DNA of 64,000 nucleotides from Rhodocyclaceae bacterium (GTDB lineage: Bacteria > Pseudomonadota > Gammaproteobacteria > Burkholderiales > Rhodocyclaceae), in NCBI GenBank assembly GCA_026415155.1, contig JAOAHQ010000025.1, positions 1 to 64,000 on the forward strand. The letters are read 5' to 3'. The notes below the pieces were generated by a model. It did not search any database. It saw only the letters and a list, made by a program, of their open reading frames with translations, and had not been told where the DNA came from. Below are positions 1 to 10,298 of this stretch, one piece after another. Made by a program: the position numbers and the translations under genes. How positions within the stretch are numbered: the stretch's first letter is position 1; every line of letters starts with the position of its first letter.

Positions 1-192
1 CGCCGCCGTGAGCGCGTCATTCGCATCTTCCCGAACGACGAGTCGGCCCTGCGGTTGATCGGTGCGCTGCTGGCCGAGCAGAACGAAGCATGGCAGGAAC
101 GAAAGTACCTCGATATGGATGAATTCAAGGAGTGGGCCGCCGCCCGCGCCGCCGCTGGCGAGGGCAACAACGTTGTCGCCCTCGCCAGCTGA
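1..192 (+). CDS. IS256-family transposase, C-terminal fragment (starts before window)
   Basis: An open frame enters from the left edge and ends at TGA, giving 63 residues beginning RRRERVIRIFPNDESALRLI. This matches the C-terminal end of IS256 mutator-type transposases, where an RRR-R-basic stretch follows the catalytic glutamate and precedes IFPN-x-x-S-x-x-R-L-I. The second element in the window ends with the comparable RRRTRVASIFPNPDSCLRLI, so the family call is supported internally. The catalytic DDE residues lie outside the window and activity cannot be judged. Confidence 0.85.
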   Translation, partial: RRRERVIRIFPNDESALRLIGALLAEQNEAWQERKYLDMDEFKEWAAARAAAGEGNNVVALAS

Positions 193-231
193 AAACCATT
201 CGTCATTGACCGGACCGGAGCGAATTTACAG
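1..231 (+). mobile_element. Right end of an IS256-family insertion sequence (left part outside window)
   Basis: The 3' end of a transposase gene is followed by about 40 bp of non-coding DNA ending in AATTTACAG. Read outward-in, the tip is CTGTAAATT, the same as the tips of the complete IS256-type element further right, so this marks the right terminal inverted repeat. The following base pairs belong to a glycosyltransferase gene that the element interrupts. The tip also supplies the TAA stop of that truncated gene. The sub-terminal sequence and the transposase C-terminus differ from the second element, so this is a related but distinct IS256 member. The exact tip is inferred by comparison. 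Confidence 0.75.
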
Positions 232-852
232 CAGATTTTGGACTTGACTCGGTGGAAGAGCTGGAGGGGCAAGGCGCGCCACAATCCAGTCAGGCGCGGG
301 GATCCCCTGAGAAGCCGCAAAATCTTCGAGCTCCCGTCCCGTTACCAATGAATTCACAACCACCCCGTGCGCCGTTGTCAGCATTGTCAAGAGACGTTGC
401 CGATGTCTTTCCGCCTCCCCTGGACGGCTGTATTCCGGAAAGCGGATGGGAATCAGATCATGCAAAAAATACAACGCCCGCAATCCATGACGTCGAACGC
501 GATTACCATAATCCGCACGATCGAGCCCGCTATGGACGACATTCAACAAAATGTCGCCAGCGCGCGGCGGTTGCCAGTTCAGCGCATAGTTTTTCCCCAC
601 CAGCCCATGCATGCGCACCGTCCCTCCTCCGCCTAAAGCCACGACCCAATCGAAGAGGTGTTGCGAATCGGCAGCCGAGCAGACCACCCAGCGCCCGGCG
701 AGTCGCACCAACGCCTTTGCCCGATCACGAAAATGGTGGATGTATGCCAGCCCGACGCGATCAACCCCGGTCGGCCGTCGCCCCTGCATGGCGCGATCAA
801 GCAAGCGCGTGATGTCGATTAGCAGCTCTCTGGCACCAGATTTGCGGCCCAA
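226..852 (-). pseudogene. Glycosyltransferase (GT4/GT1-like) truncated by IS256
   Basis: About 205 residues remain of a glycosyltransferase of the kind found in capsule or exopolysaccharide clusters. The N-terminal LIDITRLL-(x)-RRPTGVDRVGLAYI pattern and FLHDLIPIRFPEY are typical of this group. Family members usually run to about 400 residues with a C-terminal nucleotide-sugar-binding Rossmann domain, which is absent here. The last codons are CAA AAT CTG CTG TAA, where CTG TAA is the tip of the IS256 element, so the stop codon is IS-derived. The likely start is a TTG directly after the TGA of the upstream export gene, which suggests translational coupling. A stable functional product is unlikely. 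Confidence 0.8.
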
Positions 853-2010
853 TCACCGCCCCAGATTCACTAGACTGCTGACCGAGAAGAGAGACGAAGT
901 CAAGATATTCAGGAACTTTTGCAACTCCGCGCCCGGGGCGTTCGCGACATAGACCACGTCCTTGTTCTTCACCGGGAAATTCTGCGCCACGAGGAAAGCA
1001 CGCGGGTCTTTCAAATCTAGCCGATACACCACCGGCACCTTGCCCTCCGGCGTCTGTGGCAGCGGCTTGCCGTCGGCCTTGACTATGCCAGGCTCCTCGA
1101 AGCGGAAGATGAACACGCCACGCGCGTCGGCCTGGGTATCGCGCAAGCCAGCCATGCGCCCCAACGCTTGAGCGAGCGTAATGCCGGTTGCCTCGAAGGG
1201 CACTTCCTCGTTTCGGCCTGTGGCTCCCAGCGCCGTGAAACTTAGGGGCTGGAAGAGCGCCGTTACCACGTCGCCCGGCTGCAAATAGACATTCTGCTGC
1301 GGATCCTGAATCACCTTATCCAGCGGCATGCTCATCACCTTGCCGCCACGAGCCAGCTGCACCGTGATCTTGCCCACCGGCTGGCGCACGCCGCCCGCTG
1401 CAGCGATTGCATCCAGAAGCCGCTCGCCCTTGGGCGTCAATGGCATGCGGGTCGCCTGGACCACTTCGCCCACCACGGTCACGTTCTGTGTTGCATTACG
1501 GATTACACGCACGAGCACCTGTGGCTGATTAGCCTTGCCAGCCAGGCGCCGGACGATTTCCGCTTCGATTTGCTGGGTCGTCTTGCCTGCCACCGCCACC
1601 GCACCCGCAAAAGGCACGTTGATCACACCCTCGGCATTGACGATCTGCTCGGGCAATGTCGTCTGCCGCGTGCTTGTGAGCCCCGCACGAGGATCCACCA
1701 CTGCCGCGCCAAAGAGCGCTGCCGGCGGCGCTTCCCAAACAGACACCTCCAGCACATCGCCCGCCCCCACCACATAACCAGGTGGCATTGCGGTTGCAAG
1801 ATTTTCGGCAAACGATTCGGCACGTTGCGAAAGCATCGCCCGACGGGCTATGGCGTCGGTTATCTCCACCACTGGAATTGGCGAATCGAGATTTTCCTGC
1901 TCCGCCACCTGCGCCATACTCGGACCAGATGAGGGCAACCAGGCAGGAAAAGTAGAACAGCCCGACAAAGCCAAAGCGGAAAACAAAACAATCCTAACGG
2001 ATTTCAACAT
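853..2010 (-). CDS. Wza-type polysaccharide biosynthesis/export outer-membrane lipoprotein
   Basis: 385-residue protein with a lipoprotein signal (LFSALALSGC, lipobox LSGC) after the chosen ATG, which is preceded by GCAGAGG at good spacing; an ATG 13 codons further upstream is possible. A polysaccharide export domain starts at about residue 80 (PGYVVGAGDVLEVSVWE) and is followed by SLBB-like repeats (VTVVGEVVQATRMPL and later). Family members form the outer-membrane channel for capsule or exopolysaccharide export with a Wzc-like inner-membrane partner. No such partner is present here, and the next gene downstream is IS-truncated. The gene looks intact but stranded in a decayed locus. Confidence 0.88.
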   Translation of the reverse strand: MLKSVRIVLFSALALSGCSTFPAWLPSSGPSMAQVAEQENLDSPIPVVEITDAIARRAMLSQRAESFAENLATAMPPGYVVGAGDVLEVSVWEAPPAALFGAAVVDPRAGLTSTRQTTLPEQIVNAEGVINVPFAGAVAVAGKTTQQIEAEIVRRLAGKANQPQVLVRVIRNATQNVTVVGEVVQATRMPLTPKGERLLDAIAAAGGVRQPVGKITVQLARGGKVMSMPLDKVIQDPQQNVYLQPGDVVTALFQPLSFTALGATGRNEEVPFEATGITLAQALGRMAGLRDTQADARGVFIFRFEEPGIVKADGKPLPQTPEGKVPVVYRLDLKDPRAFLVAQNFPVKNKDVVYVANAPGAELQKFLNILTSSLFSVSSLVNLGR

Positions 2011-2145
2011 AAAACCTCTGCTCAAGGAACGAACCCTGCGCGGAATCACGCGTCATGATCTCCAGATTGCTTACCCTGTCATAAAAGAACGAATTGATGG
2101 CTGTGATTCAGATATTTGCACCTAACTTTCCGTCGTTCTGTCCTA
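2011..2145. other. AT-rich intergenic region upstream of the export gene
   Basis: This gap is markedly AT-richer than the rest of the window and continues the low-GC composition of the NeuB fragment. It must hold the promoter of the minus-strand export gene. I see no confident promoter, terminator or repeat in it. Confidence 0.4.
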
Positions 2146-2415
2146 TCAATATTTATGATGTTCCGAAGAAAAAATCTTCTTCGTCTCTACGCCAACTATT
2201 TTTTCTGCTCTCCGCACATCTTTGACAAAATTTGAGAATTCGTCACTAGCGAGATCAACGGCTACTGAGTCAAAGTGCGACCATTGAACACTACCGAGCT
2301 TGACATGTTTTTCAATCATTTTTGCCCCGGCGGCCACTGCCAACTGGGAGCAGAGCGACCCAATATCGTGGCTCGAGTAACCAGGGATAATCCTAGGATC
2401 GATTGTGCAACCTCT
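2146..2415 (-). pseudogene. NeuB-type sialic/pseudaminic acid synthase fragment
   Basis: Translating the minus strand from the IS256 border gives an open frame containing PGYSSHDIGS and then AAGAKMIEKHVKL. These are the hallmarks of the NeuB (N-acetylneuraminate/pseudaminate/legionaminate synthase) barrel: GYSDHT-G and GA-x-x-IEKH. The fragment continues to RRAEKIVG and stops about 16 residues later, so the C-terminal antifreeze-like SAF domain is missing as well as the N-terminal two thirds. Codon use is AT-rich compared with neighbours, a sign of transfer. The 5' part is not found beyond the IS element, so the region suffered a deletion and not only an insertion. Confidence 0.75.
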
Positions 2416-3752
2416 TTTCTGTAAATTTCCGGCTCGGTGGTCATGACGTCTGGGTTACAGGTTGAAGTTGAGATAGACCTTGCCGGTCATCCACTCGTCG
2501 TCGAGTTCGGCAAGCAGTGCCGAGATGAGGCGCAGGCAGGAATCGGGGTTGGGGAAGATGCTGGCGACGCGGGTGCGTCGTCGCAGCTCGCGGTTGATCC
2601 GCTCCAGGCCATTGGTGGTGCGCAGCCGGATGCGATGCGCCGCTGGGAAGTCAAAGACGGTCAGGCTCTCGGGAATGGCTGTCTCGGCCCACTCGGCAAG
2701 CTTGGGATGTTCCTTGCGCCAGACTTCCAGGGCGGCCTTCAAGAGCCGTTCGGCCTCCATCCGATCCGGCGCGTTGAAGATGGCGCGCATCTTATCAGCA
2801 ACCGTCTTTCTCGCCTCCTGCCGGGTGACGAAGGCGCCGGCGTTCTGCTGCAGATGGAACTGGCAGCGTTGCCAGGGTACCGAGGGGAGCACGGCCCGAC
2901 GGGCTGCTTTCAGTCCCGCATGGTCGTCGGCGATGATGAGCTTGACGCCCTTCAAGCCCCGGGCCAAGAGGCCCTCCAGGAAACGACGCCAATTGATCTC
3001 CGCTTCCGAGGTGGCGATCTCGCAACCCAAGACCCTGCGTTTGCCGGAAGCTTCGATCCCCACTGCAATGAGCACCGCACAATCGACGATCTTGCCTTCC
3101 AGGCGGACCTTCTCGTAGCGGGCGTCCAGGAAGAGGTAAGGCGCCTCGCCCAGGGGACGTTCGCGCCAGGCTTTGAGGCCTTCATCGAGCTTGGCTGCGG
3201 CGCGGCTGACTTGGGCGCTGGAGAGCGAAATCTCAGGCCCGAGCAGGCGTTGCAGGACGTCGATGACGCGGCGGGTGGCAACACCTTGCACATACCTCCC
3301 GGCCAGGGCGAGATTGACCGCCTGGTCGATGCGGGTACCCTTTTCCAGAACGGAAGGATAGAAGTCGCCGGAACACACTTGGGGCGCCTGGAAGGTCACT
3401 TCGCCATGCCGGGTGAGCATGGTCTTGGGCTTGAAGCCGAAGGCGACCTCGCGCCGCGTTTCGGTGCGCTCGTAGGGACGAGCGCCGATGAACGCGTCAC
3501 GCTCAATCTTGGCGGCTTCATTGACCAGAATACGCAGGGCTTCGCCGGCCCCGTCGAGACCGTGTTGAAGCAATACCGCATAGGCGGCTTCCAGAGGATT
3601 CGTTTCGACTCGCGTCGCCATGAGAGCTACACTCCTTTCTCGAGGTCATGGCGCCAGACTCACCAGCGCGCCGCCTGCGGGACAGGACCTTCGGCACAAC
3701 AAGCCTGTGCTCCCCGCACTGCAGACAACGGCAAAAACGGAATTTACAGAAA
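2416..3752 (-). mobile_element. Complete IS256-family insertion sequence
   Basis: About 1.34 kb bounded by inverted tips TTTCTGTAAATT (left) and AATTTACAGAAA (right), with the similarity continuing for a few bases as CCG, and carrying one intact transposase gene on the minus strand. Length and organisation fit IS256. IS256 elements normally make 8 to 9 bp target duplications, but the flanks (CAACCTCT left, GAACGATA right) do not match for any reasonable choice of tip. This fits recombination or deletion next to the element after insertion. Confidence 0.85.
2455..3621 (-). CDS. IS256-family (mutator-type) transposase
   Basis: 388-residue transposase, full length for the family. The DDE residues can be placed: first Asp in YLFLDARYEKVR, second Asp in KLIIADDHAGLK, and the Glu in TNGLERINRELRRR. 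The C-terminus has the RRR-(x)-IFPN-(x)-S motif common to IS256 transposases. The frame is uninterrupted, so the element may still be active. It reads towards the NeuB fragment and away from the histidine kinase. Confidence 0.93.
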   Translation of the reverse strand: MATRVETNPLEAAYAVLLQHGLDGAGEALRILVNEAAKIERDAFIGARPYERTETRREVAFGFKPKTMLTRHGEVTFQAPQVCSGDFYPSVLEKGTRIDQAVNLALAGRYVQGVATRRVIDVLQRLLGPEISLSSAQVSRAAAKLDEGLKAWRERPLGEAPYLFLDARYEKVRLEGKIVDCAVLIAVGIEASGKRRVLGCEIATSEAEINWRRFLEGLLARGLKGVKLIIADDHAGLKAARRAVLPSVPWQRCQFHLQQNAGAFVTRQEARKTVADKMRAIFNAPDRMEAERLLKAALEVWRKEHPKLAEWAETAIPESLTVFDFPAAHRIRLRTTNGLERINRELRRRTRVASIFPNPDSCLRLISALLAELDDEWMTGKVYLNFNL

Positions 3753-3884
3753 GAACGATACACAACTAAGCGCCAATCCCGACGATATAGGTCTTGCCTC
3801 GCTGTGCCGTGGCCACTGCTGCCCCTTCTTTATCGAGTCTCAAGCACTTATATTAGCGATAACGTTCAACACGCGCGTGACAGC
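3753..3884. other. Short remnant between IS256 and the histidine kinase gene
   Basis: The interval keeps no recognisable part of the NeuB gene found on the other side of the element, and no convincing promoter. The kinase frame stays open through it, back into the IS, but the translated sequence resembles no known sensor domain. It is probably the scar of the deletion that accompanied IS insertion. Confidence 0.4.
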
Positions 3885-5957
<2,073 letters not shown>

Positions 5958-5959
5958 CG

Positions 5960-6850
5960 ATGGAGTCTGGGCGCGTCCTGCTCGTCGAAGACGATCCGGT
6001 CTATCTGGAGCTCCTCAAGGCCAACCTCATCGACAGCGGCTACGAGGTCATCGTCGCCGAGACCGGCGCCGAGGCGAGGAGCCTTCTGACGCAATTAGCC
6101 GAGCGGCTCGATGCGCTCTTGCTCGACCGGCGCCTGCCGGACATGGATGCCTTGCGCCTCGTCGCCGAGATCAAGCGCGATCGGCGGCTCGCTTTGCTGC
6201 CGATCGTGATGCAGACGGCGATGACCGCGCCCGAGGAGGTCGCCGAGGGGCTTGCCGCCGGCGTTCATTACTACCTGACCAAGCCTTACCGGCCCGAGGC
6301 GCTGCTTGCCATCCTCGGCGCGGCCGTCAAGGATCGCCGCGCCATGCGGCGGCTCGAGGAGGACTTGCGCGCCAGCGTCGACCTGATGCGCCACATCGAC
6401 TACCTCGATGCCTGGTTCCGCACGCCGGAGGAGGCGCGAAAACTCGCTGCCTTCGCCGCGCGCGTGTTTCCCGATCCGGGCCGGCTCGTCTTGGGGCTCT
6501 CCGAGCTCATGCTCAACGCGATCGAGCACGGCAACCTCGGCATCGGCTATGCCGAAAAGACCCGCCTCATCGCCGAGGAGCGCTTCGACGACGAAGTCGC
6601 GCGCCGGCTCGCCGCGCCCGAATACAGCGTGCGGCGCGCCCACCTCTTCATCGAGCGACTGCCGGGCGCATACGAATTCACGATCAAGGACGAAGGCAGC
6701 GGTTTCGATTGGCGGGAATTCCTGGAGCTCTCCCCCGAGCGCGCCACCCATACCCACGGCCGCGGCATCGCGATCGCCCGCTCGCTTTCCTTCGACAGCC
6801 TCGAATACAAAGGCTGCGGCAATACTGTCGTCGCGCGCGTGGCGGTGTAG
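5960..6850 (+). CDS. Response regulator with C-terminal HATPase (RsbW/anti-sigma-like) domain
   Basis: 296 residues. The N-terminal receiver (about 1 to 125) has VLLVEDDPVY, a phospho-acceptor Asp in LLLDRRLPDMDA, and the KPY lysine. The C-terminal half has a GHKL ATPase fold with N box LSELMLNAIEHGNLG, IKDEGSGFDW and HGRGIAIARSL, as in RsbW/SpoIIAB-like anti-sigma kinases. The start at the second ATG is preferred because GGAGG lies 7 bases before it; the first ATG overlaps the kinase stop as ATGA. It is probably the direct output of the upstream hybrid kinase, acting through partner switching instead of DNA binding. No anti-anti-sigma (STAS) partner is seen nearby. Confidence 0.82.
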   Translation: MESGRVLLVEDDPVYLELLKANLIDSGYEVIVAETGAEARSLLTQLAERLDALLLDRRLPDMDALRLVAEIKRDRRLALLPIVMQTAMTAPEEVAEGLAAGVHYYLTKPYRPEALLAILGAAVKDRRAMRRLEEDLRASVDLMRHIDYLDAWFRTPEEARKLAAFAARVFPDPGRLVLGLSELMLNAIEHGNLGIGYAEKTRLIAEERFDDEVARRLAAPEYSVRRAHLFIERLPGAYEFTIKDEGSGFDWREFLELSPERATHTHGRGIAIARSLSFDSLEYKGCGNTVVARVAV

Positions 6851-6857
6851 ATGCCAC

Positions 6858-8414
6858 TCAGGCCGAATGGCGGATCAGGTAATCGAAGGCGGAGAGTGCC
6901 GCCGTCGCGCCCGAGCCCATGCTGATGATGATCTGCTTGTAGGCTTGCGTCGTGCAATCGCCGGCGGCGAAGATGCCAGGCGCCGAGGTCTCGCCGCGGG
7001 CATTCACCTCGATCTCGCGGAATTTCGAGAGGGCGAGCGTGTCCTTGACGAAGTCGGTGTTGGGCAGCAGGCCGATCTGCACGAAGATGCCTTCGAGCTC
7101 GAGCGAATGCTCTTCGCCTGTGGCGCGATCCTGGTAGATGAGGCCCGTGACCTTCTCGCGGCCGGTAATTGCCGTCGTCTGCGCATTGAGGATCACCTTG
7201 ACGTTCGAGAGGCGATAGAGCTTCTCTTGCAGCACCGCATCGGCGCGCAGCTGGGTGTCGAATTCGATCAGCGTAACCTCGCCGACGATGCCGGCCAGAT
7301 CAATCGCCGCCTCGACGCCGGAATTGCCGCCGCCGATCACCGCGACGCGCTTGCCGCGGAACAAGGGCCCGTCGCAGTGCGGGCAGAAGCAGACACCCTT
7401 GCCTTTGAGTTCCTTTTCGCCGGGCACGTTAAGCTCGCGCCAGCGCGCCCCCGTGGCGATGATCACGGCGCGCGCTTTGAGACTCGCGCCATTGGCAAGC
7501 CTCACCTCGGCCAGGCCGCCCGGGGTCGCCGCCGGCACGAGCGAGGCTACGCGCTCGCCGCGCAGGATCTCGACGCCATAGTGCTTGACGTGCGCCTCCA
7601 TCGCCGCGGCGAGCTTCGGCCCTTCGGTGTATTCGACCGAGATGAAGTTTTCGATGCCGAGCGTATCCATGACCTGGCCGCCGAAGCGCTCGGCGATGAT
7701 GCCGACGCGGATGCCCTTTCTCGCCGCGTAGATCGCCGCCGCGGCGCCGGCTGGCCCGCCGCCAACGACGAGCACGTCGTAAGGGGCACGCGCCGAGAGC
7801 GCCGCGACGGCTTCGGCCGTCTTCCCAGCGCCGAGTTTGGCGAGGATTTCTTCGAGGCTCATACGGCCCTGGCCGAAGTGCTCGCCGTTCAGGAACACCA
7901 TCGGCACGGCGAGCACGTTCTTTGCCTCGACCTCGGCCTGAAAGGCGCTGCCCTCGATCATCGTCGCCGTGATCTTGGGATTGACGATCGCCATGAGGTT
8001 CAAGGCCTGCACGACGTCGGGGCAATTGTGGCAATCGAGCGAGACATAGGTCTCGAAATGGCATTCGCGGTCGAGGGCGCGGATGCGCTCGAGCGTCTCG
8101 GCCTCGACCTTGGGCGGATAGCCGCCCGCCTGCAAGAGCGCGAGGATCAGCGAGGTGAATTCGTGGCCGAGCGGCAGGCCGGCGAAGCGGATGCGCGGTG
8201 GCTCGCCAGCCGGTGCGACCGAAAAGGAGGGCACGCGCGCATCCTTGCCATCGAAGCGCACGCTCACTTTGCCGGAGAGGCTCGCCAAATCCTCGAGCAG
8301 GCCGCGCATCTGCTGCGACCGGTCGCTTTCGTCGAGCGTGGCGATGAGCTCGATCGGTCGCTCGAGCCGTTCGAGATAGGCCCGCACTTGTTCTTTCATA
8401 TTGGCGTCAAGCAT
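6858..8414 (-). CDS. ahpF: Alkyl hydroperoxide reductase subunit F
   Basis: 518-residue flavoprotein disulfide reductase that passes electrons from NAD(P)H to the peroxiredoxin AhpC. The N-terminal tandem thioredoxin-fold region carries CHNC ([13 protein letters not shown]). The C-terminal thioredoxin-reductase-like part has the FAD motif [19 protein letters not shown] and the redox pair in [11 protein letters not shown]. Length is normal for AhpF. It lies 101 bp downstream of ahpC, with a strong hairpin in the gap. One copy of the dispersed 24 bp repeat encodes KLGAGKTA in the linker between the two halves. Confidence 0.96.
   Translation of the reverse strand: MLDANMKEQVRAYLERLERPIELIATLDESDRSQQMRGLLEDLASLSGKVSVRFDGKDARVPSFSVAPAGEPPRIRFAGLPLGHEFTSLILALLQAGGYPPKVEAETLERIRALDRECHFETYVSLDCHNCPDVVQALNLMAIVNPKITATMIEGSAFQAEVEAKNVLAVPMVFLNGEHFGQGRMSLEEILAKLGAGKTAEAVAALSARAPYDVLVVGGGPAGAAAAIYAARKGIRVGIIAERFGGQVMDTLGIENFISVEYTEGPKLAAAMEAHVKHYGVEILRGERVASLVPAATPGGLAEVRLANGASLKARAVIIATGARWRELNVPGEKELKGKGVCFCPHCDGPLFRGKRVAVIGGGNSGVEAAIDLAGIVGEVTLIEFDTQLRADAVLQEKLYRLSNVKVILNAQTTAITGREKVTGLIYQDRATGEEHSLELEGIFVQIGLLPNTDFVKDTLALSKFREIEVNARGETSAPGIFAAGDCTTQAYKQIIISMGSGATAALSAFDYLIRHSA
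7815..7838 (+). repeat. Dispersed 24 bp repeat, copy 1 (in ahpF)
   Basis: Three mismatches to the window consensus (halves GGCCGTCYCGCC and AGCGCCGACTTT). It lies antisense to ahpF and is translated as KLGAGKTA in the linker between the N-terminal thioredoxin-fold domain and the reductase domain. Confidence 0.7.
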
Positions 8415-8462
8415 CGCTCACTCCTTTTCGATTGAAATCGTCTATCAGATGATCCCGAGAAA

Positions 8463-8487
8463 GGGCGTCCGCTCGTGACGGACGCCC
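8463..8487 (-). terminator. Hairpin between ahpC and ahpF (attenuator/partial terminator)
   Basis: A perfect 9 bp stem (GGGCGTCCG with CGGACGCCC) with a 7-base loop, followed on the minus strand by TTTCT. The T-run is short, so read-through into ahpF is expected. Such a structure would keep AhpC in excess over AhpF and stabilise the ahpC transcript 3' end. Confidence 0.65.
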
Positions 8488-8515
8488 CGTTGGGGTTGGG
8501 GGGTGTGTCCCCTTT

Positions 8516-9079
8516 TTAGATCTTGCCGACGAGGTCGAGCGAGGGCTTCAGCGTCGCTTCGCCTTCCTTCCACTTGGCGGGGCAGACTTCGCCCGGATGC
8601 GACTCGACGTATTGCGCCGCCTTGACCTTGCGCAAGAGTTCGGAGGCATCGCGGCCGATGCCGAGATCGTGGATCTCGACGACCTTGATGACGCCCTGCG
8701 GGTTCAGCACGAAGGTGCCGCGCAGCGCCAGACCCTCTTCCTCGATCATCACGTCGAAGTTGCGCGAAATCGCGCCGGTCGGATCGCCGATCATCGGATA
8801 CTTGATCTTCTTGATCGTCGGCGAGGCATCGGCCCAGGCCTTATGCACGAAGTGAGTGTCGGTCGAGACGGCATAGACCTCGACGCCGATCTTCTGGAAT
8901 TCGGGATAGAGATCGGCCATGTCGCCGAGCTCGGTGGGGCAGACGAAGGTGAAGTCGGCCGGATAGAAGAAGAAGACCGACCACTTGCCCTTGACGGTGG
9001 CGTCGGTGATCTCGACGAATTTGCCATCGTGATAGGCCTGCGCCTTGAAAGGCTTGAGCGTCGTGTTGATGAGGGACAT
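8516..9079 (-). CDS. ahpC: Alkyl hydroperoxide reductase subunit C (typical 2-Cys peroxiredoxin)
   Basis: 187 residues, normal for AhpC. The peroxidatic Cys is in [12 protein letters not shown] and the resolving Cys is in [10 protein letters not shown] near the C-terminus. It reduces organic peroxides and hydrogen peroxide and is recycled by AhpF. The start was chosen because AAAGGAGAAACACC precedes this ATG; the frame stays open for 21 codons upstream with nothing conserved. It is the first gene of an ahpC-ahpF pair, with an OxyR-like site about 100 bp upstream. Confidence 0.97.
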   Translation of the reverse strand: MSLINTTLKPFKAQAYHDGKFVEITDATVKGKWSVFFFYPADFTFVCPTELGDMADLYPEFQKIGVEVYAVSTDTHFVHKAWADASPTIKKIKYPMIGDPTGAISRNFDVMIEEEGLALRGTFVLNPQGVIKVVEIHDLGIGRDASELLRKVKAAQYVESHPGEVCPAKWKEGEATLKPSLDLVGKI

Positions 9080-9180
9080 GGGTGTTTCTCCTTTGGTTGT
9101 GGTGTTGAGAAAAAACGCTGATGTGCGCAATGGTATGCGCAATGCAGCATTGAATCTAATTGTTTGTTTTCATCCGGCCG

Positions 9181-9195
9181 ATAGTATCGAGCTAT
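9181..9195 (-). promoter_or_regulatory. Candidate OxyR half-operator upstream of ahpC
   Basis: The sequence ATAGTATCGAGCTAT matches the OxyR dimer site ATAG-N7-CTAT. It sits about 100 bp upstream of the ahpC start, just past the stop codon of the neighbouring beta-propeller gene. OxyR normally binds two such units spaced by 7 bases; I see only one convincing unit. Induction of ahpCF by peroxide through OxyR is therefore likely but inferred. Confidence 0.55.
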
Positions 9196-9197
9196 TG

Positions 9198-10298
9198 CTA
9201 CGCCGGCATGACGTCAAGCGCATAAAGCAAGAGCTCGCCCGCCGCGTTGGCGACGAAGAAGCGCCGCCCATCGAGCGGCGCGACGAAGGGATGGAGCCCC
9301 TCTCCCAAGGGGTGGCTCGTGAGCCCGCCGCCCGTGGCGGCCTCGAGGCGATGCAGCGTGCCAGAGAGATCGAGTGCGAAGAGCCACCCTTTGCTTGTGA
9401 CGAGCTCGGCATGCAAGGCGGCCCAATTGCCGGCGCGCCCGGTGTAATCGGTGGTGCGGTGCCGCCACAAGAGCCGGCCGCTTGCGGCTTCGAGCGCATA
9501 GAGCCAGCCGGTCGGCGACCAAAAATGCACGCGGCCAGCGGCGACGTGCTGCGAATTGATGAAGTTGCCGGCGGGAAAGGCCCAGCGCTGGCGGCCAGTC
9601 GCGCGCTCGAGGCCATAGAGCTTTTCCTTGTAGCTGCCGGCGATCAAGAGATCGCCGGAAAGATGAAGCTGGCGCAGGTATTGCCACTCGGCCATCCGGT
9701 CGAGTCGCCAGACGAGCCGGCCGCTTGAAGCCTCGAGCGCGTAAAGTCGTCCATCGCCCGGGCCGACATAGACGAGATCCTCCGCCACCGCCGGCGCATA
9801 GTGAATCTCGGTGTCCTTTAGCGCCGCGAAGCGCCAGCGCTCGCCTCCCGTGGCGAGCTCGAGCGCGACGAGCTCATGGCCATCGCCAAAGCAGACGAGG
9901 TCCGCTCCCAGCGCCGGCGCGCCGATCTGGGCTTTCGCCGTGTAACGCCACAGCGGCTCGCCCTCGCCGGCGTGGAAGGCGGCCAGCGCCCGCAAGCCCG
10001 CGCAGACGAGCCGATCGGACATTAAGCGCGGGCGGAACACCGCGCCGCCCGGCAGGCCATGCGGCCGCTGCCACAGCGGCGCCACGGCCTGCGGGTCGAT
10101 GAGCCCGAGCGAAGTTGCGCCCGCGAAATAGGCCCGCCCCGCTTCAGCAGCGACTGGCGCAAGGCGAGCTTCCCCGGTCGGCCAGCGCGCCAGGGGAACG
10201 AGGGCCGTCGCTGCCCTGGCAGGCGCCGGCAAGGCCCAGGCAAGCAGCGCCCCGCCGGCCAGGCCAAGCCAGCGGCGGCGCGAGAACTTTACTTGCAA
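9198..10298 (-). CDS. Exported PQQ-type beta-propeller repeat protein
   Basis: 366 residues from a TTG start that overlaps the stop of the upstream cytochrome gene (TTGCAAGTAA), with AAGG 6 bases before it; no ATG exists before residue about 90. The N-terminus [20 protein letters not shown] looks like a twin-arginine or Sec signal ending in APARA. The mature part shows repeated blades with W-x-A-L-E-A-x-x-G-x-x-x-W signatures ([30 protein letters not shown]), the tryptophan-docking pattern of PQQ-like propellers. Typical quinoprotein dehydrogenase active-site residues are not obvious, so it may be structural or a binding partner. Co-translation with the diheme cytochrome implies a shared periplasmic role. 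Confidence 0.75.
   Translation of the reverse strand: MQVKFSRRRWLGLAGGALLAWALPAPARAATALVPLARWPTGEARLAPVAAEAGRAYFAGATSLGLIDPQAVAPLWQRPHGLPGGAVFRPRLMSDRLVCAGLRALAAFHAGEGEPLWRYTAKAQIGAPALGADLVCFGDGHELVALELATGGERWRFAALKDTEIHYAPAVAEDLVYVGPGDGRLYALEASSGRLVWRLDRMAEWQYLRQLHLSGDLLIAGSYKEKLYGLERATGRQRWAFPAGNFINSQHVAAGRVHFWSPTGWLYALEAASGRLLWRHRTTDYTGRAGNWAALHAELVTSKGWLFALDLSGTLHRLEAATGGGLTSHPLGEGLHPFVAPLDGRRFFVANAAGELLLYALDVMPA

Noticed and set aside
2416..3752. 8 bp target duplication for the complete IS256 element
   Set aside because: Flanking 8-mers were compared for two choices of tip and do not match.
6408..8435. Long plus-strand open frame opposite ahpF (675 codons)
   Set aside because: It is antisense to a certain gene, with no domain and composition expected from GC-rich codon bias. 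The same applies to the long frames opposite gatB, gatA, ubiB, ilvA and the transposase.
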